In this document: one piece after another, positions 24,155-32,058 of the stretch
Layout of the letters: each line of letters opens with the position of its first letter
How positions within the stretch are numbered: the first letter of the stretch is position 1
DNA from: Leisingera sp. JC1
GTDB taxonomy: Bacteria > Pseudomonadota > Alphaproteobacteria > Rhodobacterales > Rhodobacteraceae
Assembly (NCBI RefSeq): GCF_001679925.1
Contig: NZ_LYUZ01000101.1
Coordinates: 1,280 to 39,724 of the forward strand
Direction of reading: 5' to 3'
DNA length: 38,445 nucleotides
The notes under the pieces: generated by a model
The model's input: the letters and a program-made list of their open reading frames with translations, nothing else
What the model was told of the DNA's origin: nothing
Databases searched by the model: none
Program-made: the position numbers and the translations under genes

Positions 24155-25141
24155 GTGCCAAGAGACCGATTGAGTGTTGTCGTTACGCGACGGTTGCCGG
24201 AACCTGTGGAAACCCGGCTGAGCGAGCTGTTCAATGTGCGTCTGCGCGAAGATGACACGCCGATGACCCGCAGCGAGCTGGCCGCGGTGCTGAAAGATGC
24301 CGATGTGCTGGTGCCGACCGTCACCGATTGCATTGATGCGGGCCTGCTGGGTCAGGCCGGCCAGCGGCTGAAGCTGATCGCCAATTATGGCGCCGGCGTG
24401 GATCATATCGACGTTGCGACCGCCCGCCAGCGCGGCATTCTGGTGTCGAACACCCCCGGTGTGCTGACCGATGATACCGCGGATATGACCATGGCGCTGA
24501 TCATGGCCGTGGTGCGCCGGATGCCCGAAGGCCTGGCGGTGATGCAAAAGGGCGACTGGCAGGGCTGGGCGCCGACCGCGTTCCTGGGCGGGCGCATCGC
24601 CGGGCGGCGTTTGGGAATCCTCGGCATGGGCCGGATCGGCCAGGCGGTCGCCAAGCGCGCCGCCGCCTTCGGGATGCAGATCCACTACCATAACCGCCGC
24701 CGCCTGCGCCCGGAGATTGAGGAGAAGCTGGAGGCCACCTTTTGGGAGAGCCTTGACCAGATGGTGGCGCGGATGGATGTGATCTCCGTCAACTGCCCTT
24801 CGACGCCTTCCACCTTCCACCTGATGAACGCGCGGCGGCTGAAGCTGATGAAACCTTCGGCGGTGATCGTGAACACGTCGCGCGGCGAGGTGATCGACGA
24901 GCACGCACTGACAAGGATGCTGCGCTCGGATGAGATCGCGGGCGCGGGGCTGGACGTCTATGAGCACGGCACCGACATCAACCCGCGCCTGCGTGAACTG
25001 CCCAATGTGGTGCTGCTGCCGCATATGGGGTCGGCCACCATCGAGGGCCGGATCGAGATGGGCGAGAAAGTGCTGTTGAATATCAAGACGTTTGAGGACG
25101 GCCACCGGCCGCCGGATCAGGTTGTGCCGTCGATGCTGTAA
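24155..25141 (+). CDS. D-isomer 2-hydroxyacid dehydrogenase-family protein (variant lacking catalytic Glu)
   Basis: The 328-residue protein starts at a GTG (24155) after GGGAG. It has the catalytic/substrate domain ('IANYGAGVDHID'), the NAD-binding 'LGILGMGRIGQAVA' (153-166), Arg243 ('NTSRGEVID') and His290 ('LLPHMGSAT'). By alignment with the hydroxypyruvate reductase at 35522-36493 the catalytic Glu (in 'DGEP' there) is replaced by Gly272 in 'YEHGTDINP'. Annotation as glyoxylate/hydroxypyruvate reductase (GyaR-like) is likely, but activity may differ. It precedes the gamma-glutamyltransferase gene by 39 bases on the same strand. Confidence 0.88.
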   Translation: MPRDRLSVVVTRRLPEPVETRLSELFNVRLREDDTPMTRSELAAVLKDADVLVPTVTDCIDAGLLGQAGQRLKLIANYGAGVDHIDVATARQRGILVSNTPGVLTDDTADMTMALIMAVVRRMPEGLAVMQKGDWQGWAPTAFLGGRIAGRRLGILGMGRIGQAVAKRAAAFGMQIHYHNRRRLRPEIEEKLEATFWESLDQMVARMDVISVNCPSTPSTFHLMNARRLKLMKPSAVIVNTSRGEVIDEHALTRMLRSDEIAGAGLDVYEHGTDINPRLRELPNVVLLPHMGSATIEGRIEMGEKVLLNIKTFEDGHRPPDQVVPSML

Positions 25142-25180
25142 CCGCGGCTGCAGGGCTGGAATTATCAAGGAGGACTTTTC

Positions 25181-26962
25181 ATGAAGTATCTGATTCTGGC
25201 CGCTGCCGCATTTGCTGCTGGCCCTGCCGCCGCGCAGGAGGCCGCAGATGCAGTCGCCCCCGAGGCTGCAACCGCTGGCACGTTTGAGGCGATGTCCCCC
25301 GAGGTGGCCGCCGCGCTGGAGGCCAAGGCCGAAGGCCAGCCGGTGGAAGCGGACAACTGGATGGTTGCTGCCGCCAACCCGCATGCGGTGGAGGCCGGCG
25401 CTGCGATCTTGCGCGCAGGCGGCAGTGCGGCGGATGCGATGGTCGCGGTGCAGACCGTGCTGGGCCTGGTGGAGCCGCAGTCCTCTGGCCTGGGCGGCGG
25501 TGCGTTTCTGGTCTGGTATGATGCCGCCACGGGTGAACTGACCACGCTTGACGGGCGCGAGACTGCACCGCTGGCGGCGACGCCGACCCTGTTCCAGGAT
25601 GAAAACGGCGAGCCGCTGAAGTTCTTTGACGCGGTGGTCGGCGGACGTTCCGTCGGCACGCCTGGCACGCCCGCGCTGCTGGACGAGGCGCACCGCCGCT
25701 GGGGCCGTGCCAACTGGCCATCTCTGTTTGAGCCGGCCATCCGGCTGGCGGAGGATGGCTTTGCCGTGTCGCCGCGACTGGCTGCATTGGTGGCAGGGGA
25801 CGCCGGACGGCTGGCGCGCGCCCCGGCGACCGCGGCCTATTTCCTGCCGGAGGGCGAACCCATTGCCGAGGGCGCAACCCTGCTGAACCCGGAATATGCC
25901 GCCACCCTGCGGGCGCTGGCAGAGGGCGGGGCGGGTGCGTTCTACGCGGGCCCCATCGCGGCAGAGATTGTGCGCGCCGTGACCACGGCTGAGGGCAACC
26001 CCGGCGTGCTCTCCGCCACCGATCTGGCGCTGTATCAGGTCAAGGAGCGCCCGGCGGTCTGTGCAGCCTACCGCGATTTCGAGGCCTGCGGCATGGGGCC
26101 GCCGTCCTCTGGCGCGCTGACCGTGGGGCAGATCCTGGGGATGCTGGGCAACTACGATCTGGCGGAACTGGGGGCGGAAAGCGCCGAGTCCTGGCGGATG
26201 ATCGGCGACGCTTCGCGCCTCGCCTTTGCCGACCGGGGCCGCTACATGGCGGACAGCGACTATGTGCCGGTGCCCGCCCACGGACTGGTTGCTGCGGACT
26301 ATCTGGCGGGCCGGGCAGAGCTCTTGCAGGGTGATGATGCACTGCCCGAAGTGGCGCCGGGCGCCCCGGAATTTGACCACGCGCTGATGCTGGCGGATGA
26401 TGAGTCGATCGAGCTGCCCTCGACCTCCCATATCTCGATTGTGGACCAGTACGGCAACGTGCTGTCGATGACCACGACGATTGAAAATGCCTTTGGCTCG
26501 CGGCTGATGGCGGCCGGGTTCCTGTTGAACAATGAGCTGACGGATTTCTCCTTCCGGACCCATGCGGACGCGGTGCCCATCGCCAACCGGCTGGAGCCGG
26601 GCAAGCGGCCGCGGTCCTCGATGGCGCCGACGATTGTGCTGAAGGATGGCAAGCCGGTGCTGGCCATCGGCTCCCCCGGCGGCAGCCGCATCATCGGCTA
26701 TGTGGCCAAGTCGATCATCGCCTGGGCCGACTGGGGCATGGATATCCAGCAAGCATTGGCGCTGCCGCATCTGGTGAACCGCTTCGGCACCTATGATGTG
26801 GAGGCCGGGACCAGTGCCGAAGACCTGTCGGAGGCGCTGACAGACATGGGCTATGAGGTCAATGCCCGCGACCTGTCTTCCGGCCTGCACGCGATTGAGA
26901 TCGGCGACGGGCTGAAGGGCGCGGCGGATCCGCGGCGGGAAGGGATCGCACTGGGCGGATAG
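25181..26962 (+). CDS. ggt: Gamma-glutamyltransferase
   Basis: The 593-residue N-terminal-nucleophile hydrolase has a signal peptide (cleavage near AAAQE, residue 19), an Ala/Glu-rich spacer (20-55), the large subunit with 'SSGLGGGAFLVWYD' and the 'DGRETAP' Arg that binds glutamate, and the autoprocessing site before Thr415 in 'LPSTSHISIVDQYGN', the nucleophile of the small subunit. 'SPGGSRIIG' provides the oxyanion Gly pair. It cleaves glutathione and other gamma-glutamyl compounds in the periplasm. AAGGAGG precedes the start. It follows the dehydrogenase gene closely and may share its transcript. Confidence 0.95.
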   Translation: MKYLILAAAAFAAGPAAAQEAADAVAPEAATAGTFEAMSPEVAAALEAKAEGQPVEADNWMVAAANPHAVEAGAAILRAGGSAADAMVAVQTVLGLVEPQSSGLGGGAFLVWYDAATGELTTLDGRETAPLAATPTLFQDENGEPLKFFDAVVGGRSVGTPGTPALLDEAHRRWGRANWPSLFEPAIRLAEDGFAVSPRLAALVAGDAGRLARAPATAAYFLPEGEPIAEGATLLNPEYAATLRALAEGGAGAFYAGPIAAEIVRAVTTAEGNPGVLSATDLALYQVKERPAVCAAYRDFEACGMGPPSSGALTVGQILGMLGNYDLAELGAESAESWRMIGDASRLAFADRGRYMADSDYVPVPAHGLVAADYLAGRAELLQGDDALPEVAPGAPEFDHALMLADDESIELPSTSHISIVDQYGNVLSMTTTIENAFGSRLMAAGFLLNNELTDFSFRTHADAVPIANRLEPGKRPRSSMAPTIVLKDGKPVLAIGSPGGSRIIGYVAKSIIAWADWGMDIQQALALPHLVNRFGTYDVEAGTSAEDLSEALTDMGYEVNARDLSSGLHAIEIGDGLKGAADPRREGIALGG

Positions 26963-27041
26963 GCCGTGCAGGGGGCGGCTACCGGGTTCTGGGTATTGCT
27001 GAACTCCGGTGGCTGCCCGTAGGTTAACAGGTGAAATGTTC

Positions 27042-27058
27042 CGGGGCGCTGCGCCCCG
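27042..27058 (+). other. GC stem-loop upstream of the D-lactate dehydrogenase gene
   Basis: CGGGGCGC-T-GCGCCCCG is a perfect palindromic stem in the 114-base gap between ggt and the flavoprotein gene. No T-run follows. It may be a REP-type element like that at 23357 or a 5'-leader structure, as it lies only 19 bases before the ATG. Confidence 0.4.
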
Positions 27059-27076
27059 CTGCCAGGGGAGGCCGCC

Positions 27077-28480
27077 ATGGTCCAAGCCACATCACTGCCG
27101 CGCAACGAGGCCGGGATCGCCGCCGCCATTGATGCACTGTCCCAGCAGTTCGGCGACCGGTTGCAAACCGGCCAGGCGATCTGCGAGCAGCACGGCCACA
27201 CCACCACCTGGATCACCAACCAGGCGCCGGATGCGGTGGTGTTCCCAACCACTACCCGCGAAGTCGCAGAGATCGTCGCGGTCTGTGCTGAATTCGGTGT
27301 GCCGGTCATCCCCTTCGGTACCGGTACCTCGCTGGAGGGGCACGTGAACGCGCCTGCGGGTGGCATCTGCGTCGACATAATGCGGATGGACCAGATCATT
27401 GCAGTGCATCCCGAGGATCTGGACGTGGTGGTGCAGCCTGGTGTCACCCGCGAGCAGCTGAATACCTACCTGCGCGATCAGGGCCTTTTCTTCCCGATTG
27501 ATCCCGGCGCCAATGCATCGCTTGGCGGCATGGCGGCGACTCGTGCCTCCGGCACCAATGCGGTGCGGTACGGCACCATGAAGGACAACGTGCTGGCTCT
27601 GGAGGCGGTGATGGCCGATGGCGCCGTGATCCGCACCGCACAGCGGGCCAAGAAATCCTCCGCTGGCTATGATCTCACCCGGCTGCTGGTCGGCAGCGAG
27701 GGCACTTTGGGACTGATTACTGAGCTTACCCTAAAACTGCAGGGCATCCCGGAGGCAATCCGCTCCGCCCGCTGTTCCTTCCGCACGGTGGATGAGGCCT
27801 GCCGCGCGGTGATGATGACCATTCAGTACGGCATTCCGGTGGCCCGCATCGAACTGCTGGATGAAATGAGCGTGCGCGCCGCCAATGCCTATTCCGGACT
27901 CGATCTGCCGGAAACGCCGCTGCTGCTGCTGGAGTTCCACGGCTCGGACGCGGGCGTGGTGGAGCAGTCGGACATGTTTGCGTCTATCGCCGAGGAGTTT
28001 GGCGGCTTCGATATTTCGGCCACTTCAACGCCGGAAGAGCGCAGCAAGCTCTGGCAGGCGCGCCATGACATGTATTGGGCCAGTCTGCAGTTGCGTCCCG
28101 GCGCAAAAGGGCTGTCTACCGACGTCTGCGTGCCGATCTCGCGGCTGGCGGAATGCGTAAGCGCGGCGCGCGAGAAGGCCGAGGGCATGGGCCTGCTGGC
28201 GCCAATGGTAGGCCATGTGGGGGACGGCAACTTCCACGCGCTCTTGCTCATCGACATGGAGAGCGATGCGGAGCGGCAGAAGGCGGATGAGTACATTGGC
28301 TGGCTCAACGAGATGGCGATAGACATGGACGGCACCTGTACCGGCGAGCACGGCATCGGCCAGGGCAAACGCCCCTATTTGCAGCAGGAGCTGGGCGAAG
28401 CGACCCGCTACATGGCGGCGATCAAGGCGGCGCTGGATCCGGAAAACATCATGAATCCGGGCAAGATCGTGGAGATGTAG
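27077..28480 (+). CDS. FAD-linked oxidase, probable D-lactate dehydrogenase (cytochrome type)
   Basis: The 467-residue protein has a vanillyl-alcohol-oxidase-type FAD domain (about 52-222: 'VIPFGTGTSLEGH', 'DPGANASLGGMAATRASGTN', 'LLVGSEGTLGLITELTLKL') and a C-terminal domain with His380/His387 ('GHVGDGNFH') and 'CTGEHGIGQGKRPYL' (421-435). This is the Dld/GlcD group that oxidises D-2-hydroxyacids such as D-lactate or glycolate and passes electrons to cytochrome c or quinone. The full-length single-chain form without glcE/glcF neighbours favours D-lactate dehydrogenase. GGGGAGG precedes the ATG. It is convergent with the glycerate kinase gene; the 145-base gap between them shows no clear terminator. 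Confidence 0.88.
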   Translation: MVQATSLPRNEAGIAAAIDALSQQFGDRLQTGQAICEQHGHTTTWITNQAPDAVVFPTTTREVAEIVAVCAEFGVPVIPFGTGTSLEGHVNAPAGGICVDIMRMDQIIAVHPEDLDVVVQPGVTREQLNTYLRDQGLFFPIDPGANASLGGMAATRASGTNAVRYGTMKDNVLALEAVMADGAVIRTAQRAKKSSAGYDLTRLLVGSEGTLGLITELTLKLQGIPEAIRSARCSFRTVDEACRAVMMTIQYGIPVARIELLDEMSVRAANAYSGLDLPETPLLLLEFHGSDAGVVEQSDMFASIAEEFGGFDISATSTPEERSKLWQARHDMYWASLQLRPGAKGLSTDVCVPISRLAECVSAAREKAEGMGLLAPMVGHVGDGNFHALLLIDMESDAERQKADEYIGWLNEMAIDMDGTCTGEHGIGQGKRPYLQQELGEATRYMAAIKAALDPENIMNPGKIVEM

Positions 28481-28625
28481 GCGATCTGCTGTCGTTCCGC
28501 GCCGGGCTGGCACCGGAAAGTCCCCTTGCCGCGGAGGCTTGTATTCAGGAGCCAGGAGAGCACCTCAGGCTGCTTCGGAAATGGTGGACCTCCAGCAAAG
28601 ATGAAGGCCGGGCGTGGCTCAAGGG

Positions 28626-29888
28626 TTAATCCGGCCGCCTTAGGAAAACTTGCACGTCGGCCACATTGGTGCCGGTGCCGCCGGTGATCAGCAGCGCCTC
28701 TGCGGCGTTCAAGGCGGCATAGCTGTCATTGTTGGCGAGAAGCGCGTCCGGGTCCTGCCCTGCGGCTCGAATGGCCTCCCAAGTGGTGGGGGTTGCGATG
28801 CCACCGGCCGCGTCTGTGGGGCCGTCGCGCCCGTCGGTGCCGCCGGAGAGGAACAGCCAGTCACCGCTGAGCCGTTCAGCACCAAGTTTGGCGACGCGCA
28901 GGGCCAGTTCCTGGTTGCGGCCGCCAAGGCCGGTGCCTCGGAGCTGCACCGTGGTTTCCCCGCCGAAGATCAGCGCGATAGGTCTGTCCAGCGGCGCGGA
29001 TTCGGCTGCTGTGACAACGGTTTCCGCTGCCTCAGCCACGTCGCCCACCAGACGGTGGGAAACCAGCCTTGGGTTCCAGCCTTCTGCCGCGGCGGTCATC
29101 ATCGCCTTCAGGCTGTGGCGGTTGGAGCCGATCAATATGTTGGTGGCAGGAGGCGGGGTTTCCTGGGATTCTTCAGTTGCAATGAGATGGGTTCTGACGG
29201 CCTCTGGCGCGCTGTCCCATAAGCCGGCACGCTGCAGGATGTACCGTGCCTGAGAACGGGTGCCAATTGGCGCTACGGTGGGGCCGGAGGCAATGGCGCG
29301 CAGGTCGTCACCGATCACGTCCGAGAGGATATAGGCCTGAACCTGCGCAGGCGCCGCATGGCGCAACAGCCCGCCGCCCTTGGTGTCCGACAATTGCTGT
29401 CGGATCAGGTTCATTTCGTTGATCTCAAGTCCCGAGGCGAGCAGCAGCTTGTTCACAGCCGCCTTGTCCGCCAGTGTGAGGCCGGGAGCGGGGGCCACCA
29501 TAAGGGCGGAGCCACCGCCGGAAATCAGCGCGATCAGCCGGTCATTCGGGCCGAGAGAACGCGCCAGTTCTATGGCTGCCTGACCTGCTGCGGCGCTCGT
29601 TTCGTCCGGCACAGGGTGGCTGCCGCAGATCACCGTGGCACCGGGAATTTCCGCGTAGTTCTCGGGGTTTGTGATGGCCAGCGCCTGGGCTGCATCCGGG
29701 ATCAGCCGCAACGCTTCGTGCATCATCGGGATGGCGGCCTTGCCCACGGTCAGCAGCACGTTTCTGCCGCCTTCGGGCAGCGGCGGGAGCGGTGAAGACG
29801 CCAGCTGGGCACGCAGTGCCTGCGCCGGGTCTGCCCGGTCGACAGCAGCTTGGAACAGGGCCTTGGCGGTGGTCAGCAATCCGGTCAT
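28626..29888 (-). CDS. gckA: Glycerate 2-kinase (MOFRL family)
   Basis: The 420-residue protein belongs to the MOFRL glycerate kinase family: 'LLTVGKAAIPM', 'ALISGGGSALMVAPAPGL', 'NLIRQQLSDTKGGGL', 'IFGGETTVQLRGTGLGGRNQ' and 'FLSGGTDGRDGPTDAAGG'. It phosphorylates D-glycerate to 2-phosphoglycerate, the serine-cycle step between hydroxypyruvate reductase and enolase. I prefer the ATG at 29888, six bases after AGGGAG, to one two codons upstream that abuts it. It lies 80 bases downstream of the malyl-CoA lyase gene on the same strand, consistent with a serine-cycle role rather than tartrate degradation (ttuD). Confidence 0.88.
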   Translation of the reverse strand: MTGLLTTAKALFQAAVDRADPAQALRAQLASSPLPPLPEGGRNVLLTVGKAAIPMMHEALRLIPDAAQALAITNPENYAEIPGATVICGSHPVPDETSAAAGQAAIELARSLGPNDRLIALISGGGSALMVAPAPGLTLADKAAVNKLLLASGLEINEMNLIRQQLSDTKGGGLLRHAAPAQVQAYILSDVIGDDLRAIASGPTVAPIGTRSQARYILQRAGLWDSAPEAVRTHLIATEESQETPPPATNILIGSNRHSLKAMMTAAAEGWNPRLVSHRLVGDVAEAAETVVTAAESAPLDRPIALIFGGETTVQLRGTGLGGRNQELALRVAKLGAERLSGDWLFLSGGTDGRDGPTDAAGGIATPTTWEAIRAAGQDPDALLANNDSYAALNAAEALLITGGTGTNVADVQVFLRRPD

Positions 29889-29968
29889 CTGCATCTCCCT
29901 GGCATAGCGACGCTCAGCCGCCCCAGCCAGAACCGGGACGGCGTAAGGTCTTGAGACTGAACGGCGGC

Positions 29969-30946
29969 TTAGTTGCCGGCGATCTGCTTTGCTTTTTCCA
30001 CCAGCACTTCTGCCTGACGGATTGAGGCATAGTCAATCAGGCGGCCGTCCAGCGAGACCGCGCCTTTGCCTGCGGCCTCGGCCTCGGCCATGGCTTCGAG
30101 GATGCGGTGCGCCTTGGTGATTTCCGCATCCGACGGAGACATCACTTCGTTGGCCAGTTCGATCTGGCTGGGATGGATGGCCCATTTGCCTTCGCAGCCC
30201 AGAACAGCGGCGCGTTTGGCGGCGGCCTTGTAGCCTTCCTTGTCCTGGAAATCGCCGAACGGGCCGTCGATCGGGCGCAAGCCGTTGGCGCGTGCAGCAA
30301 CCACCATGCGGGCCAGCGCATAGTGCCACATGTCGCCCCAATGCACGTCGCGCGAGCCGTTTGCGGCCGGGTCGGTCAGCACCGAGTAATCGGGGTTCAC
30401 ACCGCCGATGATGGTGGTGCGGGCGCGGGTCGAGGCGGCATAGTCGGCAACGCCGAAATGCAGCGATTCATTGCGCTTGGAGGCTGCGGCAATTTCACTC
30501 ACGTTCTGCATGCCGAGCGCGGTCTCGATGATGTGCTCGAAGCCGATCCGCTTCTTGTAGCCCTTGGCGTCTTCGATCTGGGTGACCAGCATGTCGACTG
30601 CATAAACATCGGCTGCGGTGCCGACCTTGGGGACCATGATCAGGTCCAGACGTTCACCTGCTTGTTCAACCACATCGACCACGTCGCGGTACATGTAGTG
30701 GGTGTCGAGGCCGTTGATTCGCACCGACATGGATTTGTTGCCCCAGTCGATCTCGTTCAGGGCCTTGATGATGTTCTTGCGGGCCTGGTCTTTTTCGTCC
30801 GGTGCAACCGCGTCTTCGAGATCCAGAAAGATCACGTCGACGTCGGATTTTGCCGCTTTTTCAAACATTTGTGGCTGGGATCCGGGGATTGCCAGCTCGC
30901 TGCGGTTCAGGCGGCCAGGGGCCTGTTCGATGGTATGAAACGACAT
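29969..30946 (-). CDS. mcl1: L-malyl-CoA/beta-methylmalyl-CoA lyase
   Basis: The 325-residue CitE-like protein has 'RSELAIPGSQPQMFEKA', 'VIFLDLEDAVAPDEK', Arg in 'SVRINGLDTHYMYRD', 'IIETALGMQNVSEIAAAS' (metal-binding Glu) and 'HFGVADYAASTRARTT'. It splits malyl-CoA into acetyl-CoA and glyoxylate, and in Rhodobacteraceae the same enzyme also handles beta-methylmalyl-CoA in the ethylmalonyl-CoA pathway. The start at 30946 follows GAGGAG; an upstream ATG at 30967 overlaps that site. It works with malate-CoA ligase MtkAB encoded at 33331-35420. Upstream is an unusual GC palindromic tract, and a TTGACA-like element lies near 31015. Confidence 0.92.
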   Translation of the reverse strand: MSFHTIEQAPGRLNRSELAIPGSQPQMFEKAAKSDVDVIFLDLEDAVAPDEKDQARKNIIKALNEIDWGNKSMSVRINGLDTHYMYRDVVDVVEQAGERLDLIMVPKVGTAADVYAVDMLVTQIEDAKGYKKRIGFEHIIETALGMQNVSEIAAASKRNESLHFGVADYAASTRARTTIIGGVNPDYSVLTDPAANGSRDVHWGDMWHYALARMVVAARANGLRPIDGPFGDFQDKEGYKAAAKRAAVLGCEGKWAIHPSQIELANEVMSPSDAEITKAHRILEAMAEAEAAGKGAVSLDGRLIDYASIRQAEVLVEKAKQIAGN

Positions 30947-31047
30947 GGGTGCGCTCCTCATTCGCAATGGGGTTTCGTCCTCTCCTCCTTAGGCATTCCC
31001 CATCAGGGTGTTTCCTGTCAAGAAAAAAGTTTTCATTTAAATACATT

Positions 31048-31113
31048 CGCGCGGGAGCGCGCCCGCGCGTCGCGCCCTCGCGTGCGTACGCGTACGCGAG
31101 CACGCACGCGAGG
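31048..31113. repeat. Two adjacent GC-rich palindromes with alternating purine-pyrimidine tract
   Basis: In the 187-base gap between the LuxR-type gene and mcl1 lie CGCGCGGG-AGCGCG-CCCGCGCG (31048-31069) and CCTCGCGTGCGT / ACGCACGCGAGG with a 14-base loop (31076-31113). Inside the second is a perfect 14-base palindrome GCGTACGCGTACGC (31084-31097). Much of it alternates purine and pyrimidine, favouring Z-DNA or cruciform extrusion. It may end luxR transcription or form a structured mcl1 leader; no T-run immediately follows. Confidence 0.75.
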
Positions 31114-31133
31114 CGCGGGGCGGCAATCCGGGG

Positions 31134-31787
31134 TCATTCCTCTAGGCTGAAATCGCCCTTGGCGGCGCGGTTGGCGTAGTAGAACGCAATCGCCTGGGCG
31201 CGGTTTTTGACCGAGAGTTTTTCGTAGAGGTTCGACAGGTGGAACTTCACCGTGTTGGTCGAAATCTCCAGCTCCTTGCTGAGCTCCTTGTTGGTCAGCC
31301 CCTTGGACAGCGCCTCGAGCATCGTGCGCTCACGGCGCGACAGTTGCTCGATCGGATCGGTCTGCAGGCCGCGGACGTCGAGGAAGGGAAACACCATCTT
31401 GCCTGCGGCCACCGCGAGGCAAGTGTCCAAGAGCCCCTCGACAGCGCTGGAGCGCGGCGCAAAACCGGCGGCGCCTGCGCTCATCGCCTTGCGCGGGACG
31501 TCGCCGCTGTCGTCGGCATAGACCACCAGCCGCGGCGCGTTCGCTTGGTCGCGCAGCACTTCGATCAGCTTGGCGCCGCCAAGCGCGGGCAGGTTCCAGT
31601 CGATGATCCCGACCTGAACCGGCACCCGCATCACCGTTCCGAGGAAGCCTTCGGCGGTGGCAGAGGTGGCGACCAGCGAGAATCGAGGGTCCTTGTCGAA
31701 GATCTCTGACATCGCTGACAGCACCAGCGGATTTGCGTCAGCAAGCATGACCGATATCGGGGAAACTTTGTCGCTTATAGGAGCCAT
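31134..31787 (-). CDS. LuxR/FixJ-type response regulator next to serine-cycle genes
   Basis: The 217-residue protein has an N-terminal receiver domain (about 11-125) and a C-terminal LuxR helix-turn-helix (148-205: 'LSRRERTMLEALSKGLTNKE', 'ISTNTVKFHLSNLYEKL'). Asp63 ('IIDWNLPALGG') is the candidate phosphorylation site, but the acidic pair is reduced to 'LADANP', the conserved Thr/Ser is Ala91 and the conserved Lys is Arg112, so phosphorelay control is uncertain. The ATG at 31787 follows AAGG; a longer frame to 31883 would run through the repeated operator-like region. It is divergent from the serine-cycle operon and upstream of mcl1, so it likely regulates both. No histidine kinase gene is in the window. 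Confidence 0.9.
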   Translation of the reverse strand: MAPISDKVSPISVMLADANPLVLSAMSEIFDKDPRFSLVATSATAEGFLGTVMRVPVQVGIIDWNLPALGGAKLIEVLRDQANAPRLVVYADDSGDVPRKAMSAGAAGFAPRSSAVEGLLDTCLAVAAGKMVFPFLDVRGLQTDPIEQLSRRERTMLEALSKGLTNKELSKELEISTNTVKFHLSNLYEKLSVKNRAQAIAFYYANRAAKGDFSLEE

Positions 31788-31804
31788 TTGGTGCCTTTTC
31801 GTTT

Positions 31805-31900
31805 CAAACCACCCAAATGGGTAGGGCGTATTTCGGTATGCAACGGTATTTTTACCACTTTGGGTAGGTTTTTCGCCACCCATTTAGATACCCAAAAGCA
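31805..31900. promoter_or_regulatory. Repeated ACCCA/TGGGTA operator-like array between luxR and sgaA
   Basis: The gap upstream of luxR contains ACCACCCAAATGGGTAG (31808-31824, with an ACCCA-AA-TGGGT palindrome), CTTTGGGTAGG (31858-31868) and CCACCCATTTAGATACCCAAAA (31876-31897), plus GGTA-TTTT-TACC (31845-31856). Repeats of the same half-site in both orientations over 90 bases suggest several dimer sites controlling the divergent promoters. The binding protein is inferred to be the LuxR-type regulator. From 31901 to 32058 I see no gene, only the leader of sgaA. Confidence 0.6.
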
Positions 31901-32058
31901 GGATATAGGAATGTTGCGGGTTTTGTCGACCTAGGTTTTCCTTAGGTTAACAGATGTTGCCCAACAGGAAACAAACCTTCCCGCAGCGAAGATCGCGACG
32001 AAGAAGGCCCGTGACCTCCGGCACATCGCCGAAACGACAACAGCGAGGCCTGACCCCG

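Noticed and set aside
24062-27085. Minus-strand open frame of 1007 codons opposite the dehydrogenase and ggt genes
   Set aside because: It is the antisense shadow of two well-recognised genes; its product is His/Arg/Gly-rich with no family motif, as expected from high-GC codon bias.
27020-31956. Shared TAGGTTAACAG in front of the D-lactate dehydrogenase gene (27020) and sgaA (31943)
   Set aside because: An 11-base match between two sites with different surroundings and different distances to the start; too little to claim a common regulator.
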